The notes below the pieces were generated by a model, which saw nothing but the letters and a program-made list of their open reading frames with translations, was not told the DNA's origin and did not search any database. From contig CAYJOR010000006.1 of the NCBI GenBank assembly GCA_964371865.1, forward strand, positions 12,247 to 76,246: a stretch of 64,000 nucleotides of DNA, written 5' to 3'. Below, piece after piece: positions 14,963-23,495 of this stretch (positions within the stretch are counted from its first letter, which is position 1; every line of letters begins with the position of its first letter). Both the position numbers and the translations under genes were made by a program. The DNA is from CAYJAZ01 sp964371865 (GTDB taxonomy: Bacteria; Desulfobacterota; Desulfovibrionia; Desulfovibrionales; Desulfovibrionaceae).

Positions 14963-17676
14963 ACACTTTAATCACATGCCATGTTAATGCAGACTTTGAT
15001 GCTTTTGCCTCACTTATAGGTGCAAGTATCTTATATCCTGACGCTTTATTAGTTTTTCCGGGCACACAAGAAAATAATTTACAAAGATTCATAAATGAAA
15101 TTGCCAAACAACATTACCATATTCTAAGCCCTAAAGATATAAAAGATGAAGATTTTTCACGTATAATAATTGTAGATACAAGACAAATTTCTCGTTTAAC
15201 GCATATTAATCAATTTCTTGACAATAAAGATATTGAATTTATCGTATGGGATCATCACCCCGCAACTGATGAAGATGTAAATTCAAACATACTTTACGTA
15301 GAAAATGTTGGAGCAACAGCTACTTTAATAACTGAAGAAATCCTACGTCAAGGAAAAGATATAACTAGTCAAGATGCAACAGTTTTATCACTTGGAATAC
15401 ATGTAGATACAGGCTCTTTTACATATAGTTCAACTACTGAAAGGGACTTTCAAGCTGCTTCAAATTTGTGGAAATACGGCATAGATATTCATCAAGTGAG
15501 ACAATATCTGCATACAGATTTAACACAAATGCACGTTAAAGCTTTAAATGATCTTTTGGAAACAGCTGAAATTCATGAAATAGTTGATCTGCAAATAGTG
15601 ATTGCATCGACTACTTCAGATAACTACATTCATGACTTTGCGCTTCTTGCTCCACGCTTTATGGAGATTCAACCCTGTAAAGCATTTTTTGCTCTTGCTA
15701 TGATGGGAGAAAAAATTCAAGTTTTAGCACGTAGTACAGAAAAATCTTTGAATGTAGGTATCTTGTGCTCTGCGTTAGGCGGAGGCGGGCATGAATATGC
15801 TGCTTCTGCAACGGTGAAAGATAGCAATGTTAATGATTTAAAAGATAGATTGATCAAAGAAGTATATTTACAACTTAATAAGCATAAAGTAGCAAACAAA
15901 CTCATGTCATCACCGGTAGTTGCCGTTTACGAAAACACCTCTATGGGTGAGGCAAATACAATAATGACGAGATACGGATTGAAAGCAGCACCTGTTCTTG
16001 TTAAAGAAACTCGTCAATGTGTTGGTTGGATTAGTCAAGAGCAAGCTGCAAGGGGTAGTGCTCTCAATCAATCTACAACAAATACACCGGTTTCCTTGTT
16101 TATGCACAGAGACTTTAAAGTTGTTTCGCTCATGGCAAGTTTACAAGATTTGATGGACAGAATCATAGGTGAAAAGCAAAGATTACTTCCTGTTGTTCAT
16201 ACTTCTGATAATACGCTAGAACAAAGTGATTTAAGAGAATATCCGGTAATTGGAGTTGTAACTAGAACTGATTTAATTCGGTTGTTTACAGATGAAAATA
16301 CAAATCTTCCAATGCCAACAAAAGCAAAAAACAAGAAAACAAGAAATCTTTCAAATCTGCTCTACGATAAGCTGGGTGATGAGTGCGTAGAAATTCTAAA
16401 ATATGCAGGTGAACTTGCAGAGAAACTTTCCTATAACGTATCGGTAGTAGGTGGATTTGTTAGAGATTTAGTTATGGATCAAAAAACAAGGCACTGGTCT
16501 GAGCTTGATATTGACTTAGTTGTTGAGGGTGATGGGATACATTTTTCAAAAGAACTTTCAAAACATTTAAAGGGAAAGGTGAGAATCCACTTTGCATTTA
16601 TGACTTCTACAATCATATTTACAAATAAAAGTGGAGTAGAGTGCAAACTTGATATTGCAACAGCAAGATTGGAGTATTACGAATTTCCAGCAGCACTTCC
16701 AACAGTTGAAGTTTCTTCACTTAAAATGGATTTGTATCGTCGTGATTTTACAATTAATTCTATGGCCATACGCCTTAATCCTAAAGCATATGGTGCTCTG
16801 GTAGATTTCTTTGGTGGGCAAATTGATATACGTAATAAGAAAATTCGCATGCTCCATACGTTAAGTTTTATTGAAGATCCTACACGTATTTTAAGAGCAA
16901 TCAGATTTGAACAAAGATATAATTTTTCAATTGTTGTGCAGTGCGAAAAACTCATGCAAAACGCATTAAGTATTCAAATGATTGATAAACTTTCAGGCGC
17001 TCGTATAGTAGGTGAATTGGAATTAATTATAAAAGAAGAATCTTTATATAAATATTTCAGCAGAATGGAAGAGTTTAATCTTTTGCACGCTATACATCCT
17101 TATTTAAAACTTGAACCCGGCAAAGAAAATATACTGCGTGCTGTTCTTTCGAGTATCGAATGGTTTAAAAAGTTATATTTATCTGAAAAAGTAGATTTTT
17201 TATCTATAATAATCCTTGCTCTTTTACGAAATGCTCAGATTGATGACTTTGAAGATGTGGCACAAAGATTAAACTTTACTCCTCAAAGAATTGCAAAATT
17301 GCTTCAAATTCGATCTCATGTTATTGCAACTTTTCATGATTTGGAACGTTGGGTAAAACAAGAAGAAAGGGTCAGTGTTTTGTGCCGGTTGCTTGAAAAA
17401 TGTCCGCTTGAAGCTGTATTGTATTGCATGGCTCGCACTAATGAGGAAGAGCTTAAAAAAGCTCTCACGCAATACATATATAAATGGAGGACTGAAAAAG
17501 CTGATATAAATGGTAAAGATTTGGAAAAATTAGGAATTCCTAAAGGAAGAATTTATAAAGAACTCCTTTTAATCGCTCTTGATGCGAAGCTTGACAATGA
17601 AGAAAGTACTCATGAAGATCAGCTTAAACTTGTTGAAAATATTTATAAAGATTATGAGGATGTATTATCAAAATAG
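14959..17676 (+). CDS. DHH - CBS - tRNA nucleotidyltransferase fusion (A-adding/CCA-type)
   Basis: 905 residues in three parts. Residues 1-310 form a DHH/DHHA1 phosphoesterase (CHVNADFDAFASLIGA; IIVDTRQ; IVWDHHPATDED; GGGGHEYAASA). Residues 315-455 hold two CBS domains (MSSPVVAVYENTSMGEANTI; LFMHRDFKVVSLMASLQDLM). Residues 480-905 form a class II nucleotidyltransferase: VVGGFVRDLVMD, the metal-binding ELDIDLVVEGDG, RRDFTINSMAIRL and EDPTRILRAIRFEQRY. The last part adds A, or CCA, to tRNA 3' ends. This fused layout is known from Deltaproteobacteria, Aquifex and others, where it can be the A-adding half of a split CCA system. Last gene of the azlC operon. Confidence 0.92.
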   Translation: MNTLITCHVNADFDAFASLIGASILYPDALLVFPGTQENNLQRFINEIAKQHYHILSPKDIKDEDFSRIIIVDTRQISRLTHINQFLDNKDIEFIVWDHHPATDEDVNSNILYVENVGATATLITEEILRQGKDITSQDATVLSLGIHVDTGSFTYSSTTERDFQAASNLWKYGIDIHQVRQYLHTDLTQMHVKALNDLLETAEIHEIVDLQIVIASTTSDNYIHDFALLAPRFMEIQPCKAFFALAMMGEKIQVLARSTEKSLNVGILCSALGGGGHEYAASATVKDSNVNDLKDRLIKEVYLQLNKHKVANKLMSSPVVAVYENTSMGEANTIMTRYGLKAAPVLVKETRQCVGWISQEQAARGSALNQSTTNTPVSLFMHRDFKVVSLMASLQDLMDRIIGEKQRLLPVVHTSDNTLEQSDLREYPVIGVVTRTDLIRLFTDENTNLPMPTKAKNKKTRNLSNLLYDKLGDECVEILKYAGELAEKLSYNVSVVGGFVRDLVMDQKTRHWSELDIDLVVEGDGIHFSKELSKHLKGKVRIHFAFMTSTIIFTNKSGVECKLDIATARLEYYEFPAALPTVEVSSLKMDLYRRDFTINSMAIRLNPKAYGALVDFFGGQIDIRNKKIRMLHTLSFIEDPTRILRAIRFEQRYNFSIVVQCEKLMQNALSIQMIDKLSGARIVGELELIIKEESLYKYFSRMEEFNLLHAIHPYLKLEPGKENILRAVLSSIEWFKKLYLSEKVDFLSIIILALLRNAQIDDFEDVAQRLNFTPQRIAKLLQIRSHVIATFHDLERWVKQEERVSVLCRLLEKCPLEAVLYCMARTNEEELKKALTQYIYKWRTEKADINGKDLEKLGIPKGRIYKELLLIALDAKLDNEESTHEDQLKLVENIYKDYEDVLSK

Positions 17677-17729
17677 TTTAATAATTACAATAAAAACTAA
17701 TTATACTTTAAAGGTATGCTAAAAGAATA

Positions 17730-17769
17730 GAGGAGTAAGTAAATCTTTATAAGTCAATACTTACTCCTC
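17730..17769. terminator. Bidirectional terminator between the cca-type gene and yjfB
   Basis: A perfect 12-bp stem (GAGGAGTAAGTA with TACTTACTCCTC) with a 16-base loop between two convergent genes. The flanks are A-rich on the plus strand side, giving U tracts for the minus-strand transcript. Confidence 0.75.
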
Positions 17770-17807
17770 AAAAAGATTTATGCTAAAAACAGCCTATTAT
17801 AATAAAT

Positions 17808-18017
17808 CTAAACAGCTGTATTTATACGCAATCCTTTTCCCATTTCATTCATAGCTGCAGTACGTGTAGCATCGCCACTATCTAAACTTCCATTGATAAG
17901 TTGATTTACCATACTTGCTTGAAAATCTAGGTTAGATTTAAAAGTTGAAATTGCAAAAGCTTGCTGTAAAGAAGAGTCTGCATTGTTGATTGCGCTGGAA
18001 CTCACGTTTGATATCAT
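17808..18017 (-). CDS. YjfB-family putative motility protein
   Basis: A 69-residue protein (start MISNVSSSAINNADSSLQQA; end MGKGLRINTAV). This matches the small YjfB-like proteins annotated as putative motility proteins. They lack a signal peptide and resemble the N-terminal segment of flagellar axial proteins. The promoter evidence is stronger than usual: a sigma-28-type promoter lies just upstream (18046-18072) and the ribosome site AAGGAGGT is near perfect. Both support production with late flagellar genes. No flagellar gene is adjacent. Function is otherwise unknown. Confidence 0.75.
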   Translation of the reverse strand: MISNVSSSAINNADSSLQQAFAISTFKSNLDFQASMVNQLINGSLDSGDATRTAAMNEMGKGLRINTAV

Positions 18018-18045
18018 GATGAACCTCCTTAATGATACAGATGAT

Positions 18046-18072
18046 TTATCGGCAAATTTATAAAAAGGATTA
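18046..18072 (-). promoter_or_regulatory. Sigma-28 (FliA)-type promoter of the yjfB-like gene
   Basis: The minus strand reads TAATCCTT, 11 bases, then GCCGATAA. The -10 box is identical to the sigma-28 consensus and the spacing is exact; the -35 box matches 5 of 8 positions of TAAAGTTT. It ends 28 bases before the start codon, leaving room for a short leader with the AAGGAGGT site. Confidence 0.75.
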
Positions 18073-18217
18073 GGGGAAATATGAATTTTTTATAAAAAAA
18101 TATTAAAAAGCATTTTTGTAATTATCAGATATAAAACGTTTTTTTTCTTCTTGCTTAGAATGAAATTTAACTTTATAAAGAATCGAAACATAAGAAAATC
18201 AAAATAAAGAGGAAAAT

Positions 18218-18559
18218 ATGTCAACAGAAAATCCAAACTGCCCTAAATGCGACTGCTCCTACACATACCACGATGGAATGAATAATGTATGTCCTGAATG
18301 CTCTCACGAATGGAGTGGGGATGAAGTAGATAGCGCAAATGAACTAAAAGTTGTTGATTCTAATGGTAATATTCTCAAAGATGGCGATACAGTTGTAGTT
18401 ATTAAAGATCTAAAAGTGAAAGGTGCATCTAACCCAATTAAACAAGGTACAATAGTTAAAAATATAACCTTGGTTGATGAAGCTGGTCATAACATTTCAT
18501 GTAAAGTTGCTGGATTTGGCGCAATGAATTTAAAATCTGAATTTGTAAAAAAAGGATAA
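18218..18559 (+). CDS. yjdM: YjdM/PhnA-family zinc-ribbon protein
   Basis: 113 residues. The N-terminal zinc ribbon has the cysteine pairs CPKCDCSYTYHDGMNNVCPE and CSHEW, followed by the KOW-like C-terminal domain (VVDSNGNILKDGDTVVVIKD; LKVKGASNPIKQGTIVKNIT). The length matches E. coli YjdM (old name PhnA). Despite early names, a role in phosphonate use is not established. It has a clear ribosome site (AGAGGAAA) and stands alone, convergent with the nucleotidyltransferase gene. A shared hairpin covers the 3' ends of both. Confidence 0.93.
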   Translation: MSTENPNCPKCDCSYTYHDGMNNVCPECSHEWSGDEVDSANELKVVDSNGNILKDGDTVVVIKDLKVKGASNPIKQGTIVKNITLVDEAGHNISCKVAGFGAMNLKSEFVKKG

Positions 18560-18572
18560 AAAACAATAAGTT

Positions 18573-18620
18573 ATTAATGATAAATCATAAAAAGTTTTTC
18601 TCTTGTGATTTATCATTAAT
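18573..18620. terminator. Hairpin covering the convergent 3' ends of yjdM and the nucleotidyltransferase gene
   Basis: A perfect 15-bp stem (ATTAATGATAAATCA with its complement at 18606-18620) and 18-base loop. It is AT-rich and overlaps the last 36 bases of the minus-strand gene, so termination for that gene would occur at or inside its stop region. Confidence 0.55.
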
Positions 18621-19649
18621 TTGTGAGAGCAAGCGATAACACTTTAGAATTATATCTTCTTGATATTTTTCTATTTTTTTGTTCTCGGGATAAAATATAA
18701 GTAATTTTTCTATTTTTTCTATCATATCTAAAATTTTTGATTCACATTCTTTCCAGCTCAACTTTCCGTTTTTTATGTCTTTGATATAATTAGAATAGTT
18801 AAGAGGGAAAATAATATTATCAGTTGTTATAAGTTCTTCAAATTGCAATAAACAACGCATTGCATGTGATACGGCTTTCCAGTCAATATCTATATTTTGT
18901 TCAGCAAGTCGACTTCTTTCGCCATCTTTTTGAAATTTATCTTCAAGCCTTTGTATTGCTTCGTTTATTTTTATTTTCTCGGGAAAACCATTTCCTAAAA
19001 TATAAAGTATACTCTGATCAGCTTTATCTTTTTTAATAAAGCAATATTTTTCATTATAAAATGTTTTTTCAATTTTATGTATAATTTGTGCAAACTTATC
19101 ATTGACAGCGACTTCATTATTTCTAATTTTTTCCTTGATATAACATATAATCGAACTTAATATCTCAATTCTACTCCCTCGAATACCATATTTTTTTGTT
19201 TGTTGAAATGGGTAAAGTAAGTACTCGTTTGAATTTTTAATATCTATAAGAGAATTAGAGTACTCAAACAGTTTTATTTCTTGAATTATTGTAGATTTAT
19301 AGAGTATTACATTTTTGCTAGTATGCGAAAAAAGCATATCAATAGCTGCAATGTTTCCTTTTTTAAGAAGTTCAAACCAATATTGAATTGACCATAGCTC
19401 TATATCAATATCTTGAGAAGAGTTTTTTATACTTTCTTGGCTTGTATTAAACCTAATAGTTCTATGATGCTTCTCTAAAAGCATATTACTAATGCTTGGT
19501 AAGTATATACCTTTAAAGTCTTTATCAGATTTATTCGTATTAGTTCCATATAGATGTGAACCAAATTTGACTAAATAAAGTAGTTTTCCTTTATTTTTAT
19601 ATAAATCTTCTATAATATCAATGGCTTCTTTCTCTAAGTGATTATTCAT
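18585..19649 (-). CDS. Predicted nucleotidyltransferase of the YcgL/COG3541 type
   Basis: 354 residues. The N-terminal domain carries the polymerase-beta-type signature: YLVKFGSHLYGTNTNKSDKD, with the GS followed by the SDxD metal pair, and a third acidic residue likely in DIDIELWSIQYW. The rest is helical and ends in a long charged tail. The family is known only as a predicted nucleotidyltransferase; relatives in the same superfamily act on RNA, proteins or antibiotics, some in toxin-antitoxin or phage defence. The target here cannot be named. It starts 12 bases after the CutA-like gene, so the two form a small operon. The pair is very AT-rich and lies among other accessory genes. Confidence 0.75.
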   Translation of the reverse strand: MNNHLEKEAIDIIEDLYKNKGKLLYLVKFGSHLYGTNTNKSDKDFKGIYLPSISNMLLEKHHRTIRFNTSQESIKNSSQDIDIELWSIQYWFELLKKGNIAAIDMLFSHTSKNVILYKSTIIQEIKLFEYSNSLIDIKNSNEYLLYPFQQTKKYGIRGSRIEILSSIICYIKEKIRNNEVAVNDKFAQIIHKIEKTFYNEKYCFIKKDKADQSILYILGNGFPEKIKINEAIQRLEDKFQKDGERSRLAEQNIDIDWKAVSHAMRCLLQFEELITTDNIIFPLNYSNYIKDIKNGKLSWKECESKILDMIEKIEKLLIFYPENKKIEKYQEDIILKCYRLLSQINDKSQEKNFL

Positions 19650-19661
19650 AGGAAATCCTTT

Positions 19662-19982
19662 TTAGTCAGTGTTCTCTTCAATCCACTTTGCAAAGTCAGA
19701 TGTTATATTATCAATTGAGAATCCAATTAATTGAGGTGTTTCATAAGGATGACTTTCTTTGCTACATTTTTCAATTCTAGAAAATAAAGATGATTTAGTA
19801 AAGTAAGTTGCTTCAAACTCTTTATGATTTACAAGTTCATTTTTCCAGATATAATGCGAATTAATTTCATTTAATTGAGCAGAAGCTATGAGTTTCTTAG
19901 AAAAAAGTAGTTCACTGAATTTATCAGCATCTGTTTTTGTTTTAAAGGTTGATTTTATCACAGAATATTGTTTCATTTTCAA
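19662..19982 (-). CDS. cutA: CutA1-like protein
   Basis: 106 residues with the CutA1 plan: an N-terminal beta strand and helix (YSVIKSTFKTKTDADKFSEL), then KKLIASAQLNEINSHYIWKN, EFEATYFTKSSLFSRIEKC, KESHPYETPQLIGFSI and a final WIEENTD. The central IxSxYxWxxxL and the HPYETPQ stretch are the strongest family marks. CutA1 forms very stable trimers and was linked to metal tolerance, though its role is unsettled. The ribosome site is weak. It is the first gene of a pair with the predicted nucleotidyltransferase. Confidence 0.85.
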   Translation of the reverse strand: MKMKQYSVIKSTFKTKTDADKFSELLFSKKLIASAQLNEINSHYIWKNELVNHKEFEATYFTKSSLFSRIEKCSKESHPYETPQLIGFSIDNITSDFAKWIEENTD

Positions 19983-20312
19983 TCCTTATTAAATTTTCTA
20001 GATATGTATTTAGATCTTGTTTATATGGAGTATATGATATAATTTACTATATTTCAAATAAATAATTTAATTGATAAATTTAGCTAGTGCGCATAATAAA
20101 TTGGATAATAACCTTTAAATAAATTATTTATACGTCATTTTTAATGACAATTTTATACAAAAGTGATATCTTTTTAAAGAAATATTCTGTGTATGGGTAA
20201 AAGAGCACATATACAATAGCAAAAAATATGATAAACTTGTAACAAAGGTGTAGAACTTTTAAGTCGATTTATATTATTTATAGTCGAATTTAACCATTTA
20301 AGGAGGATTTTA
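19983..20312. other. Intergenic region between divergent genes
   Basis: 330 AT-rich bases between cutA (minus) and the gene for an exported protein (plus). It must hold both promoters, but no box matches a consensus clearly. Immediately before the plus-strand gene is a perfect ribosome site (AAGGAGG at 20300-20306). I see no small gene or RNA in it. Confidence 0.5.
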
Positions 20313-21947
20313 ATGAAAAAATTACCATTGTACTCCATTGCGATTTTGATTGCGCTAAATATTTTTTCCCCAAACATTCAAGAGGCTAAAGCTGAACAAC
20401 AGGTAACTCCTGAGGTGATGGAAACTGTAACTGACACCTCTAATACGTCTGGCAATATGCAAAACCAAATGCCCAATACAAACTCAAATAGTTTACTGGC
20501 AGAAGAACAAATTATTGAAGTTCCTTCTGTTCCGAGTTATATAAACTATAAGTTTGACTCAAAGGAATATGATAAAGAGTCAAATACAACTATGTTTAAA
20601 AATACAACTTTTGAAGGGGTTTATGCAGGAAATGCTTACTCAGGTGTCGTAGAAAAAATGTCGATTAAGGGGTACAATCCTGAAGTAAAGCTTGTTGAAG
20701 GTAATGTGCTCGACGAAGTAAACCTTGAGGGTATAACAGTTAGTTTTGATGAAGGCGATAGCAAAGGTACCTTAACTATAAAATCACTTCTTGCAAAATC
20801 ATATACTTACACAGGCGATAAACTCTTGGAGATTTTCGTCAACCCTGATCTAGTCGACAGTTTTATATATCTTACTCAACATCAAGGTATTGAAATTAAT
20901 GAAATTTCTTTGTCTGATCAATTGGGATTTGTTGCAAAAACTCAAAAGCTTAGTTTTTCACCTTATAACGCAGATGAACTTCTCTCATTTGCTGTTGATA
21001 AAATCACGGTAGATGTAGATAGCGCAGATACTGTGGAAAATAATTTGAACATAGAAAAAATAGCGCTAACTCAATTAGATATACCACTACTTAAGATTAT
21101 AACAGAATCGCTTTCAGAAAATTTATCAACCAGTGTTCTTGTTGAAGAATTATCAAAAATACCTCAAGTTCCGTTTGAAAGAAAACTTTTTACAGATGCT
21201 TTTATTTCTAAACTTTCATTAAATTTGCCAAAAGAGATAACTCCAGTTGTAGAAAATAATGCAATTACATTAGATATGATTAAATTTGCATATGAAACTG
21301 AAAGTAACTCAAAGCTTAATCTAACACTAGCTTTTGAGAACTTTAAACTAAGCTCTCAATATCTTTCAATGGCTCAACCAGGAATTTTAGAACTATTAGG
21401 ACCTAGTTTTCCTGCAGAATTAGTGTTAAATCATAATGCTGTTTATAGTTTAGATTCAGCTACAAAAAACACAACAGTAGACTCCAAATTTGATTTAGAT
21501 AAGTTACTTAATCTAGAATTACTTGCAAATACTGAATATACTTGTGAAAGTGCACTTGATATCCTCGCTGGATCAATGAATGCAGTGATGTGTAGCGGTG
21601 TGAAAGAAGCAAACCTCTCTCTCACTGACAAAGGATTTGCAAGTGTTGGAGCAAAATTAGCATCAGTAACTATGCAAATGCCACCTGAGTCACTTGCTCC
21701 AAGTCTTACAGGAATGATTAGTCTTATGAGTAGCGAAATGTATACGCAAAACCCTAAGATTGATAACGCAATAAGTCAAATTGTTTCAGGTGTTAATAAA
21801 TTTATCGAAAAACCTGGTAAAATTTCAATTGAACTTGATTTTAATCCAGCATTTTATCCTTTATTATCTGAAGGGTTACAAGAAAACTTCACACTTGTTG
21901 TAGACGTTCAGCAAGGTGAAAAAACTTTGGGTGAGTTAGCTCAGTAA
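20313..21947 (+). CDS. Exported protein of unknown function, beta-rich
   Basis: I do not recognise this 544-residue protein. A signal peptide is clear (basic start MKKLPL, hydrophobic core SIAILIALNIFSP, likely cut near EAKAEQ). A Gln/Asn/Thr-rich linker (about 30-70) follows. The rest alternates polar and hydrophobic residues in short strands with recurring units of similar form (ISLSDQLGFVAKTQKLSFSP; LSLNLPKEITPVVENNAITL; LSLTDKGFASVGAKLASVTM), suggesting a repeated beta fold. The only cysteines are two about 17 residues apart near residues 410-427, possibly a disulfide. It has a strong ribosome site and its own terminator, and stands alone. A periplasmic or outer-membrane-associated place is likely; nothing further can be claimed. 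Confidence 0.7.
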   Translation: MKKLPLYSIAILIALNIFSPNIQEAKAEQQVTPEVMETVTDTSNTSGNMQNQMPNTNSNSLLAEEQIIEVPSVPSYINYKFDSKEYDKESNTTMFKNTTFEGVYAGNAYSGVVEKMSIKGYNPEVKLVEGNVLDEVNLEGITVSFDEGDSKGTLTIKSLLAKSYTYTGDKLLEIFVNPDLVDSFIYLTQHQGIEINEISLSDQLGFVAKTQKLSFSPYNADELLSFAVDKITVDVDSADTVENNLNIEKIALTQLDIPLLKIITESLSENLSTSVLVEELSKIPQVPFERKLFTDAFISKLSLNLPKEITPVVENNAITLDMIKFAYETESNSKLNLTLAFENFKLSSQYLSMAQPGILELLGPSFPAELVLNHNAVYSLDSATKNTTVDSKFDLDKLLNLELLANTEYTCESALDILAGSMNAVMCSGVKEANLSLTDKGFASVGAKLASVTMQMPPESLAPSLTGMISLMSSEMYTQNPKIDNAISQIVSGVNKFIEKPGKISIELDFNPAFYPLLSEGLQENFTLVVDVQQGEKTLGELAQ

Positions 21948-21985
21948 TAAAAGGATTTAAAATAACACTTTAGATAGTTTGCTTT

Positions 21986-22023
21986 AAGAGGAAAATTATA
22001 ATGATATAATTTTCCTCTTTTTT
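21986..22023 (+). terminator. Terminator after the exported unknown protein gene
   Basis: A perfect 15-bp stem (AAGAGGAAAATTATA with its complement), 4-base loop ATGA and a T run. It lies 39 bases after the stop. Confidence 0.92.
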
Positions 22024-22208
22024 ATAAATCTATAAGGAATTATAGCTATGAAGAATTTATTATACAAAAATAGAGTTGATTTTTTATTAAAATTTCTCTA
22101 GGCTATAGTTCATAAATTATAAGATTTTGCTTTTTTTAGAGAGTAAAAAAATAATTTTTAAATATACCTCAAATTAAGTATAAACTTAGAAATTAGTAAG
22201 GTTACTTT

Positions 22209-23384
22209 ATGTCTTATCGAGTAAAAAAAATGTTACTTTTTGAAAGATGGAGTTATTTTAATCCATCATACAGAAAACCTTGGATAAAAGTTGTAAAAAC
22301 GCTTATAAATTTTATAATATTTGGTCTGATTTTTTCTATAGCATTTGCTTTTATTGAAAAAGCAAGCCTTGGAGGAAATAACTTTCTAGAAAATTTAGGT
22401 AATTCTGCATACTACTTTTTTACTTCTATATCAACAATAGGTTATGGCGACATTTCACCACGAACTCCTTTAGGGAAAATACTTTTTATATTATGTATTA
22501 CATTTTATGGGGTATATAAAATTGTAAATTTAGTTGAACTAATTGTACAAGCAAGGCAATATAGACTAAAATTAAAAGAAAAAGGTAGATTATTTATGGC
22601 TGTTGAAAATCACGTGATAGCTTTTTTTGATGTAAAATCACTATGTAGATATAATTTTCTTTTCCTTGAAAGGTTTATTAATGAAAATCTCAACTCAAAT
22701 AAGTTTATGAATTCTCCTTTATTTTTAGTAAATGCTTGCCATGATACTAAAATTAATGAAGAATTATCACTTTTCTTACAAGAGAACAGTTACTTCAATG
22801 AAAAAGTTACACTGATAAATGCTGATATCTATGAACACAATTTATTTGATAAAATTTACCTAAATAAAGCTGAACACATATACATTCTAAGCGAAAGTGA
22901 ACTAAAAATGACTTCAGATTCAAAAGTGATTGACACTGTATTACGAATCAGAAATCATGGATACACAAGCAATAATATAAGTGCTGAATTAATTGACGAT
23001 TCTATGCGACACCTGCTTCAAAGTAAAAATGTTATGACAATTATTAGGCCAACGCGATCTTACCCAGAACTTATAGTACGTGCATCAGTTGCTGAGGGGT
23101 CTGAAAAAATGCTAGAGGAACTACTCAGTTCTAAGGGAGACTCGATTGCGACTTTTAAAGTCAATAAAAGTGAATTGTTATGGGGAGATTTACTCTATAA
23201 ACTTTCTATGGCAGGCATTGGTACTGCTATGGGCTATATAAAAAACGATGGTACTGTGGATCCAAATCCTAAAGGTACAGATTTTATATCAGATATTTCT
23301 AAAATTCTAATTATTATTGAAGGGCTTGAAAACAAAGATTTTCTTAACCTAGAAAGAAAAATTAATCAGATTTTATCTGAATAA
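22209..23384 (+). CDS. Two-helix potassium channel with a degenerate RCK/TrkA-like domain
   Basis: 391 residues. A first membrane helix (about 30-52) is followed by a pore loop with the K+ selectivity filter TIGYGD at residues 76-81, then a second helix (about 90-112). The cytoplasmic C-terminal 270 residues resemble an RCK domain (HVIAFFDVKSL; LINADIYEHNLFDKIYLNKAEHIYIL; AEHIYILSESE; IRPTRSYPELIVRASVAEG), but the nucleotide-binding GxGxxG is absent. It probably forms a tetrameric channel in the inner membrane, gated by a ligand other than NAD, or by assembly alone. The gene is single, with 261 bases before it and a large hairpin after it. The ribosome site is modest (AAGGTTA). Confidence 0.88.
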   Translation: MSYRVKKMLLFERWSYFNPSYRKPWIKVVKTLINFIIFGLIFSIAFAFIEKASLGGNNFLENLGNSAYYFFTSISTIGYGDISPRTPLGKILFILCITFYGVYKIVNLVELIVQARQYRLKLKEKGRLFMAVENHVIAFFDVKSLCRYNFLFLERFINENLNSNKFMNSPLFLVNACHDTKINEELSLFLQENSYFNEKVTLINADIYEHNLFDKIYLNKAEHIYILSESELKMTSDSKVIDTVLRIRNHGYTSNNISAELIDDSMRHLLQSKNVMTIIRPTRSYPELIVRASVAEGSEKMLEELLSSKGDSIATFKVNKSELLWGDLLYKLSMAGIGTAMGYIKNDGTVDPNPKGTDFISDISKILIIIEGLENKDFLNLERKINQILSE

Positions 23385-23418
23385 AGTTAGGCTATCTCTG
23401 TAAGAAATAGTGATTCAA

Positions 23419-23495
23419 GAGCTCTGCATAATTATTTTCGAGAGGGGGAAACCACGTTTTTGAGTCAAAAACGGTGTTTCCCCCTCTCGAGCTCT
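23419..23495. repeat. Large near-perfect inverted repeat flanked by 7-bp direct repeats
   Basis: Two 24-base arms (23439-23462 and 23466-23489) pair with only two adjacent mismatches around a 3-base loop AGT. Each arm holds the run GAGAGGGGGAAAC, far richer in G/C than its surroundings. GAGCTCT occurs just outside on both sides (23419-23425 and 23489-23495). The second copy overlaps the end of the right arm by one base. No T run follows, so it is not a classic terminator. It could be a remnant of a small palindromic mobile element (REP or MITE type) or an RNA-stabilising hairpin. Confidence 0.7.
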
